Source: Prosthecobacter debontii
GTDB lineage: Bacteria > Verrucomicrobiota > Verrucomicrobiia > Verrucomicrobiales > Verrucomicrobiaceae
Direction of reading: 5' to 3'
Assembly (NCBI RefSeq): GCF_900167535.1
Contig: NZ_FUYE01000010.1
Location: 62,001-126,000, forward strand
DNA: 64,000 nucleotides
Below, one piece after another: positions 43,601-53,103 of this stretch (positions are counted from its first letter, which is position 1; each line of letters begins with the position of its first letter). The notes under the pieces were generated by a model, which worked only from the letters and a program-made list of their open reading frames with translations, had not been told where the DNA came from and ran no database searches. Position numbers and translations under genes: made by a program.

Positions 43601-46600
43601 TTAACGTTTCGCCAGCGAGCGCCACAAACCCGCCAAAAAGTCACCCCGTGTTTCGGAATTCGCTGCGGCGGTTTGCTTTTCAGCGGCGTGAACTTTTCGA
43701 GCAAGAACCATCGGATCCAATGATCCCTGTTTCAGGCTTTCGAATCCTTCCAACCACACGGTCTTCAGCGCCTCACTCAAAGGTGCATCGAGTCGGGCAT
43801 CATAGGTGGAAAAGAAACCCTGGGTGCCAAAATACTGAGCGGCTGCTACACGCGGATCGTCCGAAGTGACATCCACATCATTGAAGAAGCTGATCATCAC
43901 ATGGCTGGAAGCGAGCTTACGCATGAGCAGATCGGGATCGAGCTTCGCGGGCGTTGTGCTGTTTTGCGTGGCTAGGGCCGCAGCAAAACCCGCCGCCTCT
44001 CCCGCCTGCATCCACACAGGTTCCAGGCGAATGGAACCCCAGCCCACATGCGAGGCGGACAAGGGCACCGGCACTAACAGATTATCCACCTCCTGAGCCA
44101 ACAAACAACGGTAGGGCACCTGCGCCGGACGGCTTTCTTCCGCAAGGAAAAAGATGCCATCGTCATGCCCCCCTGGCACGCTGCGATCCAGGCAGGCCAC
44201 CGAATCCACGGGCCAATCCGTGATAGCAATGCTGTCCGCATGAATGGGAGTCCGGCCGATGCCGTCCGCGACTTTATTGTCATGCTCTGTAAAGACAGAG
44301 CGCCCAACTAAGCGCCGAGCCTCGCGCACATAGATTTCATAGGGCACGTGATGGTTGTCGGGGAACTCGTCGGCCGCCAGACCGTAACCCGCGAACTGTT
44401 TGCGCTCTTTCTCCGATGCCTCAGGATCGTTCTGCATCCACCACAGGCGCATGAGCATGGCCTCCAGGTAACGCTTGGAAATGGCCTCACGCGTGGGCCA
44501 ATCCGCCGCTGGATAGTCATTCTGCGGACCGATAAGACGGCCACCATTCCAAGCGACTTTACCGTTGGGAAGATTCGGCACAAAACCACCCCCACCCGCT
44601 GATTTAGCCATAGCGTCGTCGTAGTTGGCAGGCTTGGTCACCATGATCCTATTCGCTGGATCGCGAGTGAGGATAAGCCGGTAGTTATAAGCCATCACTG
44701 AGCCATCGGCTTCACCACTATCAGGTCCCTCTAGGATCTCGGCTGTGGCATGACTGTTGTAACGAATGTTGAGGCGGCCTTCATCGGCATCTTTGGGGAA
44801 GCCGCGTTGACCTGGAGCCTTTTCACGTTCTGCGGTGTAAATGACGCCCGCATGAGGTTCATTGTACTGGCTGCGAGCCTCACGGCCAATCTGAGATTTC
44901 ACGCCAGCGGCCGCAATGAGATCGCCTTCATACATGCCATCGGCAAAGATCTTCGCCCTGACCTTCACCACGTCTTTGCCGTTCCCATGCAAGGCTTGGA
45001 GTGTCACACTTTTGAGCAAACTCCCTTCACGCTCGGCCTGAGTCACAATGTGACCTAACAAAACGGTGAGATTTTTTTCCTTCTCAACCATCTGATTGAA
45101 AAGCATCTCCGCAATCCGAGGCTCCACCTTCGGACGATCAATATGTGCTCGGCTAGTGGCACTGGGCATGGAAGCCAAATATTGAGGCGATTTCTCACCA
45201 TAGGTCTCCCGATAGTAGGTCGAGATACCTCGCAGCATCTCCGCGTAGAGTGGAGACCGGAGACCATCATACGGAGCCTCCCAACCACCGGCACCACTGG
45301 TGATGAAGCCGCCCAAATGCTGTGTGTGATTGACCAGCAACACGCTCAAGCCTTCCCGTGCCGCGCGCACGGCTGTGGCGATACCTCCCGGTGTTCCGCC
45401 AATCACCACGAGGTCGTAGCTTTGACCATTCACCACATCGGGAGCCGCTGCAGATTTCAGCAGCATCGGTGCAGGGATCTTAACCTCAACCGGTGGCTGC
45501 ACGGATGTGGATGACTGAAGCGAAAAACCTGCATCCGCACGGGTGTTACGTTCCACCTTGGCCTCGGCTTCAGGAACGATCTGTAAACCATCCACAACCG
45601 CATAACCACTCTTCGCCTTGGACAAGATGCGAATGGTCGCCTTTTTGCCTTTAACGAACTCGAACACCCCGAGCGAATGAGGAATGCCTTCTTCCAAGCA
45701 CTCCTCACGTTGGTTCAAGGTCACCTTCTTTTCACCTTGGGCATCTTGAATCAGGATCTCCACCTTGCTGCTGCGGTTCGAGGAAGCCACATAGAGTAAC
45801 CGCACTTCGTAACGCCCATCAGCAGGAATATCTGGCGTAAAGGTGGCGCTGCCGTCTTGAGTGGTGGCTTGATATCCGGTGCCCGTGAGAAAGCCGATCT
45901 TACTGCCCCCAGTGATCCATTGGCCCTCATACCGAGCTTGATCGTCATCCAATAGAATGCCAGCCACCTTCGCTTGTGAAATGCCGGTTGTTTTCTCCAT
46001 CGCATCCGTCTCCTTGAGCTGGAAGCGAGTGCTCACCACGGAGTGCTTATCTGGGCCTTCACGATATTTGACGTAGGTGGTGGCTACGAAGGTGCCATCG
46101 GGCAGCACTTCCAAACCTGGATAACCGCAATCGCTACGAGCATGGCTGTGCAGCAGCTTGATTTTGTATTCACCATCCTTACCTGAGATGATATCCTCAT
46201 AACGTCCCACCCAAGCCACGAAGTGGTTACGGGTAGGGCTGCTGGCCCCCATATCGCGGAAGGTCACCACCAATCGCCCATCGGGAGCATACTTGGCTTT
46301 GTGGCGATCCCCATGCAGGCCGGGAGGTAATGTTTTCACATCGGACCAGGTGCGACCTTCATCATCACTGGTGATGAAGTGACTGCCGTGCGTGCGGATG
46401 TTTTCACGGATCAGACAGAGGAGTTGTTTGCCATCGGGTGAACGCACCACTTCGGGTTCACAAGGCTTGAGGTCGCCGAGGTCCACCAGCACACGCCAGG
46501 GACTCCAGGTCAGGCCGCCATCCAGCGATTCACTCTGCGTGACGATGTTTGACCTCGGGTCCTTCGTTTCCCCTGGACGACGGATATTGGATAGACCAAT

Positions 46601-47128
46601 CAAGCGCTTACCGCCATCCACGGGCGTGATGGTGCAAAAGGGCATCACACAGTCGAGGCCATTCGCTTTCATCTCCGTCCAGGTTTTCCCCTGATCCAGA
46701 GAGTAGGCCTGATGCATGCCGCCGTTGTCGGGATGGCGTGTGCCTCCTGGTCCCTGCCCCGCAAACACAAAGAGACGTGAGACGCCCTGGGGATCGGTCA
46801 GCCAATAAAGGGCGGGACAGTTGCGTGTCGTGGCCCAGTTCTCCGGCACGGGCAGCAGCTCACTCCAGGTCTGGCCGCCATCTTCACTGCGTTTCATCGG
46901 TCCACAACCACCACCGTGTCCATAGGTCCAGACGCAATACATGGTTTTGCCATCGGGGAGTAGGACGGTCGTAGGATGTCCCTGATAGATCTCAGGGGTG
47001 CCTTGGGCGACGATGACGTGGCGAGAGGTGTCTTTAGAAAGATCCACAAGGAGCGGATGATCAGCCCCCGTGAGATGACCCGCTATAAGCCCTAAGGCCG
47101 TAACGAAAAGCGTAGAAAAACGAAACAT
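43601..47128 (-). CDS. Sialidase - carbohydrate-binding-like - FAD oxidoreductase fusion, secreted
   Basis: 1175 residues from ATG 47128, with a signal peptide at 1-22 (cleavage near L-T-G-A-D). Residues about 25-385 form a six-bladed sialidase/BNR propeller with at least four Asp boxes ('SEDGGQTW', 'SLDQGKTW', 'SLDGGLTW', 'SDDEGRTW'). Residues about 390-540 are a beta-sandwich like the golvesin/xanthan-lyase carbohydrate-binding type ('ARYEGQWITGGSKIG', 'GRYEVRLLYV', 'GYAVVDGLQIV'). From about residue 575 a complete FAD_oxidored domain starts 'YDLVVIGGTPGGIATAVRAA' and continues to the end. The last part is a paralogue of the protein at 38461-40425. A continuous frame joins all three; a sequencing-level frame error is unlikely because no frame change is needed. 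Confidence 0.88.
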   Translation of the reverse strand: MFRFSTLFVTALGLIAGHLTGADHPLLVDLSKDTSRHVIVAQGTPEIYQGHPTTVLLPDGKTMYCVWTYGHGGGCGPMKRSEDGGQTWSELLPVPENWATTRNCPALYWLTDPQGVSRLFVFAGQGPGGTRHPDNGGMHQAYSLDQGKTWTEMKANGLDCVMPFCTITPVDGGKRLIGLSNIRRPGETKDPRSNIVTQSESLDGGLTWSPWRVLVDLGDLKPCEPEVVRSPDGKQLLCLIRENIRTHGSHFITSDDEGRTWSDVKTLPPGLHGDRHKAKYAPDGRLVVTFRDMGASSPTRNHFVAWVGRYEDIISGKDGEYKIKLLHSHARSDCGYPGLEVLPDGTFVATTYVKYREGPDKHSVVSTRFQLKETDAMEKTTGISQAKVAGILLDDDQARYEGQWITGGSKIGFLTGTGYQATTQDGSATFTPDIPADGRYEVRLLYVASSNRSSKVEILIQDAQGEKKVTLNQREECLEEGIPHSLGVFEFVKGKKATIRILSKAKSGYAVVDGLQIVPEAEAKVERNTRADAGFSLQSSTSVQPPVEVKIPAPMLLKSAAAPDVVNGQSYDLVVIGGTPGGIATAVRAAREGLSVLLVNHTQHLGGFITSGAGGWEAPYDGLRSPLYAEMLRGISTYYRETYGEKSPQYLASMPSATSRAHIDRPKVEPRIAEMLFNQMVEKEKNLTVLLGHIVTQAEREGSLLKSVTLQALHGNGKDVVKVRAKIFADGMYEGDLIAAAGVKSQIGREARSQYNEPHAGVIYTAEREKAPGQRGFPKDADEGRLNIRYNSHATAEILEGPDSGEADGSVMAYNYRLILTRDPANRIMVTKPANYDDAMAKSAGGGGFVPNLPNGKVAWNGGRLIGPQNDYPAADWPTREAISKRYLEAMLMRLWWMQNDPEASEKERKQFAGYGLAADEFPDNHHVPYEIYVREARRLVGRSVFTEHDNKVADGIGRTPIHADSIAITDWPVDSVACLDRSVPGGHDDGIFFLAEESRPAQVPYRCLLAQEVDNLLVPVPLSASHVGWGSIRLEPVWMQAGEAAGFAAALATQNSTTPAKLDPDLLMRKLASSHVMISFFNDVDVTSDDPRVAAAQYFGTQGFFSTYDARLDAPLSEALKTVWLEGFESLKQGSLDPMVLARKVHAAEKQTAAANSETRGDFLAGLWRSLAKR

Positions 47129-47186
47129 GGTTCGAGTTAACAAAAGGTTGGTATCCGTGCAGTGCCGAAGCGATTCCGTGAAGCCT

Positions 47187-48911
47187 TCAGTGAGCACCGC
47201 TGTTACCGTGCTTCCACTCGAGGACTTGGCCATCCTGATCCAGACGCTGGCGCAGTTTTGCATAGTCCACTTTTTGAATCGGCGTCTGATCCTCAATCGC
47301 CATCACCGCAGCCGTGGCGGCGCTTTGGCTCGTGACCATAAAGACCGGCTCCATGCGCAGGCTGCTAAAAGCCGTGTGGCTACAGCTCAGAGCAAATGTG
47401 ACCAGAAGGTTGTCGCACTCGGCCTGCTTGGGCACGATGCAGTCATAGCCAATGTGATACGGACCAAAACCACCTCGCCCACCCGCAGTCTTGCCCTCAC
47501 GGATCACGACGCCGTCTTTGACAATGCGGCGGATCTCATGCGTATCGGTGCCATAGCTGCCGAGGCTAATCGGTTTAGGGGCAACTTCTCGACCGAACGT
47601 ATGATGTTCTGTCAGCACAAGGTCACTGACCATGCGTCGTGCCTCACGGACATAGATCTGATGTGGCCAGCCGCCGGTATCTTTGAATTCGTCCTTGGGC
47701 AAACCAAAGCGCTTCATGTCTTGGCGCACTTTCTCAGGCACACGTGAGTCGGTGGCGAGGAAATGCAGAAGGCCCCGATGATAGTTCTCGTGCTCTTTGG
47801 CAATTTCATCCCGTCGCGCGTAAGTCGCCTCAGGCCATTCATGGCTGGCTCCCGGCAGATTGCCACCAAAGGTCGCCGTGTTGAAATCCCATTTCTGGTT
47901 AGGCAAGGCATCGTATTTGGAAAACCAGCGCAAATCCATATCGTCCCCGTTGGCCAAACAAGCCTCGATGAAACGCACCACGATTTCATATCGCTTTGGA
48001 TCGTAACCCGGTGGTGGAGCAATCGGAATGCTATTTGCAGGATCGGTGGTTAAGCAGAGACGGTAGCAGTAAGCCTGCACGCCAGGGGCAGCCTCTCCAG
48101 GAGTTCCAGGTTCACCCTCCTGAATCAAAGGCAAAAGCCCGCTCTTGGGATCGCCTTTGATCACATAAGGATCGAGGGGGAAGTCACGATCCCACACGCC
48201 TTGTCCACCCGTCACACGCCCCGTTTCTCCTGGCATGAGATGCCCCGTGCGAGGACGATACTTCTCATCATAATAGATGCCGTTGTAGGTCTCGCCATAC
48301 TTCGCATTGCCTTCTCTCATCAGGGAGTAGCTCACCCCTGCCTTCGCCATCAGATCGCCTTCATAGGTGGCATCGATAAACATCTTCGCGCGGAAAACGG
48401 TGCCATCCTCCGTCACAATCTCGGTGATGCGCGCGCCATCCTTCACAGCCCGTGCGAGACGTGCTTTAAAGTGCACCTTCACTCCCGCCTCGCGTGCCAT
48501 CGCATCAAAGACGCCTTCGGCCTTATGAGGCTCGATGGCATAGGCGCCACCTGTGGCTGGGCCACCGCCTTTCGCGACGAAGGGTTTATCCCAGGCCAGC
48601 ACCACGCCCACTGTTGCGGCGAGTTGGGTGAAGTATTCACGAGCGATGCCACCGACACTGCGAGGATCGCCGATATCCACCGCACTCAAGCCCCCCGAAG
48701 TCATGCCACCGAGATGCTTCCCCGGTTCGGCAATCACGGTGCTTTTCCCCATACGAGCCGCCTGAACGGCCGCCGCGACACCACCGCTGGTGCCACCATA
48801 CACACACACCTCGGATTCAATAACGGCAGCTTGGGCACTCGCAAAACCAAGCCCCAAACAACTCAAGAGGGCAAAACGACAATGAAACTGGCGATGGAAG
48901 AAACGCATCAT
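47187..48911 (-). CDS. Secreted FAD-dependent oxidoreductase (FAD_oxidored family)
   Basis: 574 residues with a signal peptide at 1-28 (cleavage near A-Q-A-A). The dinucleotide-binding 'VCVYGGTSGGVAAAVQAARMGK' has the intact G-G-T-x-G-G. It belongs to the same broad family as the two oxidoreductases downstream but is a more distant branch: the C-terminal 'FFNDVDV' block of the other two is missing. Third of a minus-strand series starting with the beta-propeller gene at 48985. Substrate unknown. It ends 58 bp before the sialidase fusion starts. Confidence 0.85.
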   Translation of the reverse strand: MMRFFHRQFHCRFALLSCLGLGFASAQAAVIESEVCVYGGTSGGVAAAVQAARMGKSTVIAEPGKHLGGMTSGGLSAVDIGDPRSVGGIAREYFTQLAATVGVVLAWDKPFVAKGGGPATGGAYAIEPHKAEGVFDAMAREAGVKVHFKARLARAVKDGARITEIVTEDGTVFRAKMFIDATYEGDLMAKAGVSYSLMREGNAKYGETYNGIYYDEKYRPRTGHLMPGETGRVTGGQGVWDRDFPLDPYVIKGDPKSGLLPLIQEGEPGTPGEAAPGVQAYCYRLCLTTDPANSIPIAPPPGYDPKRYEIVVRFIEACLANGDDMDLRWFSKYDALPNQKWDFNTATFGGNLPGASHEWPEATYARRDEIAKEHENYHRGLLHFLATDSRVPEKVRQDMKRFGLPKDEFKDTGGWPHQIYVREARRMVSDLVLTEHHTFGREVAPKPISLGSYGTDTHEIRRIVKDGVVIREGKTAGGRGGFGPYHIGYDCIVPKQAECDNLLVTFALSCSHTAFSSLRMEPVFMVTSQSAATAAVMAIEDQTPIQKVDYAKLRQRLDQDGQVLEWKHGNSGAH

Positions 48912-48984
48912 GGTGGAGCTATTCTAAACGACCACCCCAACCCTCAACTAACTGGTCAATCCCACCAACCAGTGCAAGTTTCTC

Positions 48985-50181
48985 TCAGGGGGCTGCTGGA
49001 GCTGCCGCGTTTTTAAAGGCGTAAAGCACCCCATCATCCGCACCGACGAGCACATAGTCACCGGCAACCGCAGGCGATGTCTTCACCGCCGCCCCGATCT
49101 CGTAGGACCACAGCTCCTTCCCGTCCTTCAAATCGAGCGCATATACATAGCCATCATCGCAGCCGAAAACCGCTGCTTTACCGGCACAGATCACCGCACT
49201 GCTGTCGATGCGATCCCGGCAGCGATACTCCCAGAGCTGCTCACCGGTGACACGATCAATCGCATGGAAGCGCTTATCCCGGCCTCCCACGTAGACACCC
49301 TTTTCCCAAATAGCAGGGCCAGCATAAAACTCAAACTCACGCTCACCGTATTCCCAGATCTTGGCTCCATCGTTGAGACTGTAGGCGCTCACACGATTGC
49401 CATAGTGAGACACATAGACCACCCCATCGGCAATCGCCACGTTGTTACCGATGTAGGCCCCCACTTCGATCTGACGCTTTTCTTCGCCATTCGTCACGTC
49501 GTGAACGTGCAGCACACTGTCACAGCCGCCAAAGACCACCACGCCCTCGCCCACCGCAGCGCCGCCATTGATGTAGTAGCCCGTCTCCGCCGCCCAGTCA
49601 CTTTTCCCCGTCTTGGCATCCAGGCAATAGACCTTGTAGTCATAGCTGCCGATGAGGATTTTCTGCACGCCCGTTTGGGGATCGGTCCAGGTGTTGGCCG
49701 CCGCATGAATCTCAGCCTCCGTTTCAAACTTCCAGGCTTCTTGACCCGTCTCCGCATTCCAGGCATACACGAACCCATCCTGGCAACCCGCCACGACCAG
49801 ATCACCCGCAAAGGAAGCAGCCCCGTCAAAGGCCCCTTTCGCCGTGGTTTCCCAGACTTTCTGGCCCGTCTTCAGATCAATCGCATAGAACTGCCCATCT
49901 TTGCACCCCGCATAGACTTTCCCCGCCTTGACCACCGCACTGCTGACCAGCATCTCCGCCTGCCCCTTGGGTTTGTCCTGCAGCTTAAACTCCCACGCGA
50001 GTTCTAGAGGAAACCGCAGTTCCTGGGGAGACACCCCCGTCATGGACTCATTGCCACGAGTGAAAACCCAATCGCCAGCCACCTGCCCCACCGCCTGTTG
50101 CATGGGAATCACCGAGAGAGAGGCCGAGACGAGAAAAGCAAACACTGGATTCATGAAGAGAAATACGGTTCGAGACTTCAT
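48985..50181 (-). CDS. Secreted PQQ-like beta-propeller protein
   Basis: 398 residues. Signal peptide at the N-terminus (about 1-33; start may be ATG 50181 or ATG 50154). Six to seven repeats of 'V-Y-A-x-x-x-D-G-x-x-Y-A-x-D-x-x-T-G-x-x-x-W' build a PQQ-type eight-bladed-like propeller ('VYAGCKDGQFYAIDLKTG', 'VYALDLKDG'). The repeat pattern is that of BamB and PQQ-dependent dehydrogenase relatives, but no PQQ or metal ligand set can be identified by eye. First gene of the cluster 38461-50181. It may bind or sense rather than catalyse. C-terminal 'AAPAAP' tail is low-complexity. Confidence 0.85.
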   Translation of the reverse strand: MKSRTVFLFMNPVFAFLVSASLSVIPMQQAVGQVAGDWVFTRGNESMTGVSPQELRFPLELAWEFKLQDKPKGQAEMLVSSAVVKAGKVYAGCKDGQFYAIDLKTGQKVWETTAKGAFDGAASFAGDLVVAGCQDGFVYAWNAETGQEAWKFETEAEIHAAANTWTDPQTGVQKILIGSYDYKVYCLDAKTGKSDWAAETGYYINGGAAVGEGVVVFGGCDSVLHVHDVTNGEEKRQIEVGAYIGNNVAIADGVVYVSHYGNRVSAYSLNDGAKIWEYGEREFEFYAGPAIWEKGVYVGGRDKRFHAIDRVTGEQLWEYRCRDRIDSSAVICAGKAAVFGCDDGYVYALDLKDGKELWSYEIGAAVKTSPAVAGDYVLVGADDGVLYAFKNAAAPAAP

Positions 50182-50584
50182 TCATGGCATAAAAGATGGG
50201 TCGATGAAATCCCAACGTTCCTCGCCGCCGTTTTGAGCATCATAAGAGGACAACACGGACTCTCTGTCCTCATTTTTCATTCGGGGTCCATCCGTGATGG
50301 CGTGATCCAGTCTCCGTTGACTCCATTTATATGCATTTAATCATAAGAATTATTTGCAACGTTTTCAAGCCATGGATATTTTACAGTCAGTCATCAGTTC
50401 ATTCTGAAGACCGAATGATGAAGAGTTTAAAGCAATGACTCAAAGCATCAGGCCTCCTTCAATCCTTGATTTAACGGTGCTCACCTCTCGTTCATGGCCG
50501 GAAAGGAACCGATGACAATCAATTCAAACCGATATTGCGGCACACTAATCACACTGTTCGCCCGACTTGCCACATCTCCATCCA
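50182..50584. other. Promoter region of the carbohydrate cluster plus leader repeat
   Basis: 403 bp with no gene. It must hold the promoter of the minus-strand cluster. The last 126 bp (from 50459) is a copy of the element also seen at 23402-23508. Confidence 0.5.
50459..50560 (+). repeat. Dispersed leader repeat, copy B
   Basis: Second copy of the element at 23402-23508, with the same beginning (TCAATCCTTGATTTAACGG) and end (CTAATCACACTGTTCG). It lies 24 bp before the ATG at 50585, compared with 29 bp at copy A. Confidence 0.75.
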
Positions 50585-50929
50585 ATGATACCAATCCTTC
50601 AAGTCCTTGATAACCACCGTCAAAAATATCTGAAATCGTGCTCCGCGTCTCTAGTGGAGATTCTCCTAAAGTTTCACGAGAAAGTCCCGCTGGATTATTT
50701 TGAGCTTCAGGACCAATACCAAAACGAGAACATTGGATTGACTCATTTTCGCGACCAAGAAATACAGGGGTTACACATCCATTGTCATAGCGAATCTACA
50801 GGCCATGAGACTCAGGAATCGGCGGGACTTCCTTATCTCCTGACGAAGCTAAGCGAACGAGGCAATGGGGAGGGACGCCAAACATATCGACATGGCTTCC
50901 CCCTGTTAGGGACCAATCCAATTCAATAA
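50585..50929 (+). CDS. Fragment resembling a papain-like (C39-type) protein
   Basis: 114 residues from ATG 50585. The first half, 'YLKSCSASLVEILLKFHEK' then 'YFELQDQY', looks like the active-site cysteine helix of C39/papain-like peptidases, in which a Cys precedes a hydrophobic helix. After 'GLHIHC' the sequence becomes polar and no His/Asp motif follows, so I suspect a truncated or frameshifted gene. Copy B of the dispersed leader repeat lies just upstream. The family call is a pattern judgement only; it could be a hypothetical protein with chance resemblance. Confidence 0.35.
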   Translation: MIPILQVLDNHRQKYLKSCSASLVEILLKFHEKVPLDYFELQDQYQNENIGLTHFRDQEIQGLHIHCHSESTGHETQESAGLPYLLTKLSERGNGEGRQTYRHGFPLLGTNPIQ

Positions 50930-51021
50930 CTGATTTGATATATGGCAGTTGCCCCAATGTGTAGCAAACGTGTATGGGGCAATAGTATATGCGGGCTCTG
51001 AATCCAACGCGGGCGACCAAG

Positions 51022-51062
51022 GCGCTGCACCCAACGGGCGTTCGCCCGTGTTAGCAGCCGCG
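51022..51062. repeat. Imperfect palindrome upstream of the DUF4304 gene (attC-like)
   Basis: GCGCTGC (51022-51028) pairs with GCAGC-C-GC (51054-51061) and AACGGGCG (51033-51040) with CGCCCG-T-G-TT (51043-51052). Single-base bulges on one strand and a GTTAGC end are features of integron attC sites. It lies 47 bp before the DUF4304 gene. Confidence 0.4.
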
Positions 51063-51108
51063 TTTTCACCCGCCCGTGGGTGAACTAAGTCGATAGCCAA
51101 AAATAATC

Positions 51109-51522
51109 ATGCGATCCGCAGCAGACGAAGCTCTCAAATCAGTCGTGGTTCCCGACCTTCGGGTTCGTGGCTTTAAGGGAAGTTACCCCAATTTCTTTCG
51201 AGATCGTGGTGGTCATATCGATTTGCTGACTTTTCAATTCAGGTCGAGTGGCCACAGTTACGTCTGTGAGATCTCATTCGTGGACCAAGATAAATCGAAT
51301 GTCGCAATCTACAAGGATACGGAGCCCAAGAAGCTTCGCACCAATCAGACCAGAATTCGCTTACGACTCGGGTCGTCACCTGATCGAGGAGTGAATGATC
51401 ACTGGTTCTGTGTGGAGACCGTTGATGCAGTGAAGGCAGCACATGAAGTTGTTGCGCTCATCGAGTCCCAAGGTGAGCCCTGGTGGTTCGAACACCAAAG
51501 AAGAGCAGCTATCAAGTCGTGA
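51109..51522 (+). CDS. DUF4304 domain protein
   Basis: 137 residues. The pattern 'VVVPDLRVRGFKGSYPNFFR', then 'IDLLTFQFRSSGHSYVCEIS', and the late 'HWFCVETVD' and 'PWWFEH' match the DUF4304 family of small soluble proteins. These are often found near toxin-antitoxin or polymorphic-toxin loci and are thought to be immunity-like, although this is not settled. No toxin is recognisable beside it. The next gene is a SUKH/SMI1-like protein, another immunity-type fold, in the same direction 83 bp downstream. Confidence 0.82.
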   Translation: MRSAADEALKSVVVPDLRVRGFKGSYPNFFRDRGGHIDLLTFQFRSSGHSYVCEISFVDQDKSNVAIYKDTEPKKLRTNQTRIRLRLGSSPDRGVNDHWFCVETVDAVKAAHEVVALIESQGEPWWFEHQRRAAIKS

Positions 51523-51605
51523 GTGGCAAATGGCGATAATGCCCCTTCTTGAATCGGAGCTTGATCTCGCCGTTTCTACCACTCCACGTTAGGCAAAATC
51601 GAACG

Positions 51606-51908
51606 ATGATTCCGGAAGCTCTAATTGCGTATCGAAGAACAGGTGGAGCTGAATTCGCCTTCACAGACGGTGCTCCCGGCTATTTCCAGCTCTGGCCTGA
51701 AAATGAAATCCAGCAGTGGAACCTCGATTATCAAGTCTCCGAATATGCCCCCGGATTTATCGGATTCGGCAGCGATGGCGGAGGCGAGATGTTAGCGTTC
51801 GATAAAACGGGGGCGGTTTATATGATCCCATTCATTGGCATGTCACCCGAGGACGCCCAAAAGATTGCCGAGTCTTGGTCCGAAATAGCCCAACGAATCG
51901 AAAAATGA
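51606..51908 (+). CDS. SUKH/SMI1-KNR4-like protein
   Basis: 100 residues from ATG 51606, 11 bp after a GTTAGGC. The middle 'APGFIGFGSDGGGEMLAFDKTGAVYMIPF' is the core of the SMI1/KNR4 (SUKH) fold, including the 'GFGSDGGGE' turn. SUKH proteins are the best-known class of immunity proteins for contact-dependent and polymorphic nuclease toxins. It is shorter than most (130-180) because the N-terminal helices are minimal. An orphan immunity gene next to DUF4304 suggests decayed or acquired immunity to competitors' toxins. Confidence 0.8.
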   Translation: MIPEALIAYRRTGGAEFAFTDGAPGYFQLWPENEIQQWNLDYQVSEYAPGFIGFGSDGGGEMLAFDKTGAVYMIPFIGMSPEDAQKIAESWSEIAQRIEK

Positions 51909-52030
51909 AAACTGAATCTGACAAGGAGCTAGTGACAACTTCGGTAGCTGTCATAGATTGTGGTTTCGCACGCTCCGCGCCATTTGCCTCCTCGACTCAT
52001 CTTTGATGTTCACCTAAAATTCCATTTCCG

Positions 52031-52990
52031 ATGTCCGATCTGCCAGCCAGTCCGAAGCAGGTAGCCTACCTCTCCTATATGGGCATCAGTGAGGCAGCAA
52101 CGATGACTCGAAGAGAAGCGTCTGTGCGCATTGATACACTGATGGACAGTGCCTCGCAGGAAGAATGGAACTGGCTATATGAGCGACAGGGAGAGTGGCT
52201 GACAGATCGATTTATATTGTATCCCGACCTATACACCTCGGAGTTCCAGCGGTATCTTGATGACCAGCTACCGGATGCACTTCATACGTATGTGCGAGGG
52301 AGAGTTACCGGAGCCGCTGAGACCCTCACTAAGGCTAAGATCAGGAAAGTGATTCATGCCATTACGGCTGAAGACCGAGAATGGTGGCGTTCGCCACAGA
52401 GGAAGGAAGTCTTCTTTGACAGACTATCCCGCATGTTTCCAGGCTGCTGTGAGGGAGGCCCGCGAGTTCGTTCACACCGAGAAGGGCCCAAGATTGAGCA
52501 ACAACGATTCTCACTGTTAGATCACTCTACATTAGGATCACTGTTACGCCACTATACCGAGTTTTGTGAGCCTTGGGAGGTCACGCTGAGTGACGGCAGC
52601 ACATCAGGCAGTCCCCAGGAGCTACTTGAGTCGCTAGATGCCGACTGGTTGACCACGCAGATCACCGAATATCGAGGGGATGCCGATGGCAGTCACTACA
52701 CCGTGACGAGGAAGAGGCTATTTGGGACTAAGAGCCGAACGTTCACTCCCATATGGCACCAGGAGCGGCACGGTTGGACGGACTCGGGTGTTGGCAGCAA
52801 GGCCGTTCACTATTTTGTCCCTCGCTCGTGGATTGTTAATCCGCCATACACGTCGGAGGGAATGCTCATCTCATTGTGTAAGAAGGCTTGGATAAGTAAT
52901 GGCTTGCCCTTTTACCCGGTTGATCCCCGACGGACGTTTTGCCGAGTTTGCACATCACACCATGAAAGTTGGAACAACCAACAGACCTAA
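52031..52990 (+). CDS. Hypothetical protein with N-terminal SPK-Q-type motif
   Basis: 319 residues. The N-terminus 'ASPKQVAYLSYMGISEAATMTRREAS' matches a short motif found at the ends of many phage- and plasmid-related proteins ('A-T-x-K-Q-x-x-Y-L-x-Y-x-G-I'), with a helix that often binds a partner. The remainder is a mixed fold without a motif I know; it is rich in Trp and Arg. It follows the SUKH gene in the same direction. Nothing in it points to a toxin, but the context with two immunity-like genes leaves that open. Confidence 0.65.
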   Translation: MSDLPASPKQVAYLSYMGISEAATMTRREASVRIDTLMDSASQEEWNWLYERQGEWLTDRFILYPDLYTSEFQRYLDDQLPDALHTYVRGRVTGAAETLTKAKIRKVIHAITAEDREWWRSPQRKEVFFDRLSRMFPGCCEGGPRVRSHREGPKIEQQRFSLLDHSTLGSLLRHYTEFCEPWEVTLSDGSTSGSPQELLESLDADWLTTQITEYRGDADGSHYTVTRKRLFGTKSRTFTPIWHQERHGWTDSGVGSKAVHYFVPRSWIVNPPYTSEGMLISLCKKAWISNGLPFYPVDPRRTFCRVCTSHHESWNNQQT

Positions 52991-53103
52991 CACAAAGGCG
53001 AACAAAACAGATGTAGTCAATGACTCGTATGGCACCGGTCGTGTCATCGACGTTTCGCCGCTCGCTGTCGTCTGCCCTCGATCATCAAACACCTCACCCA
53101 CCC

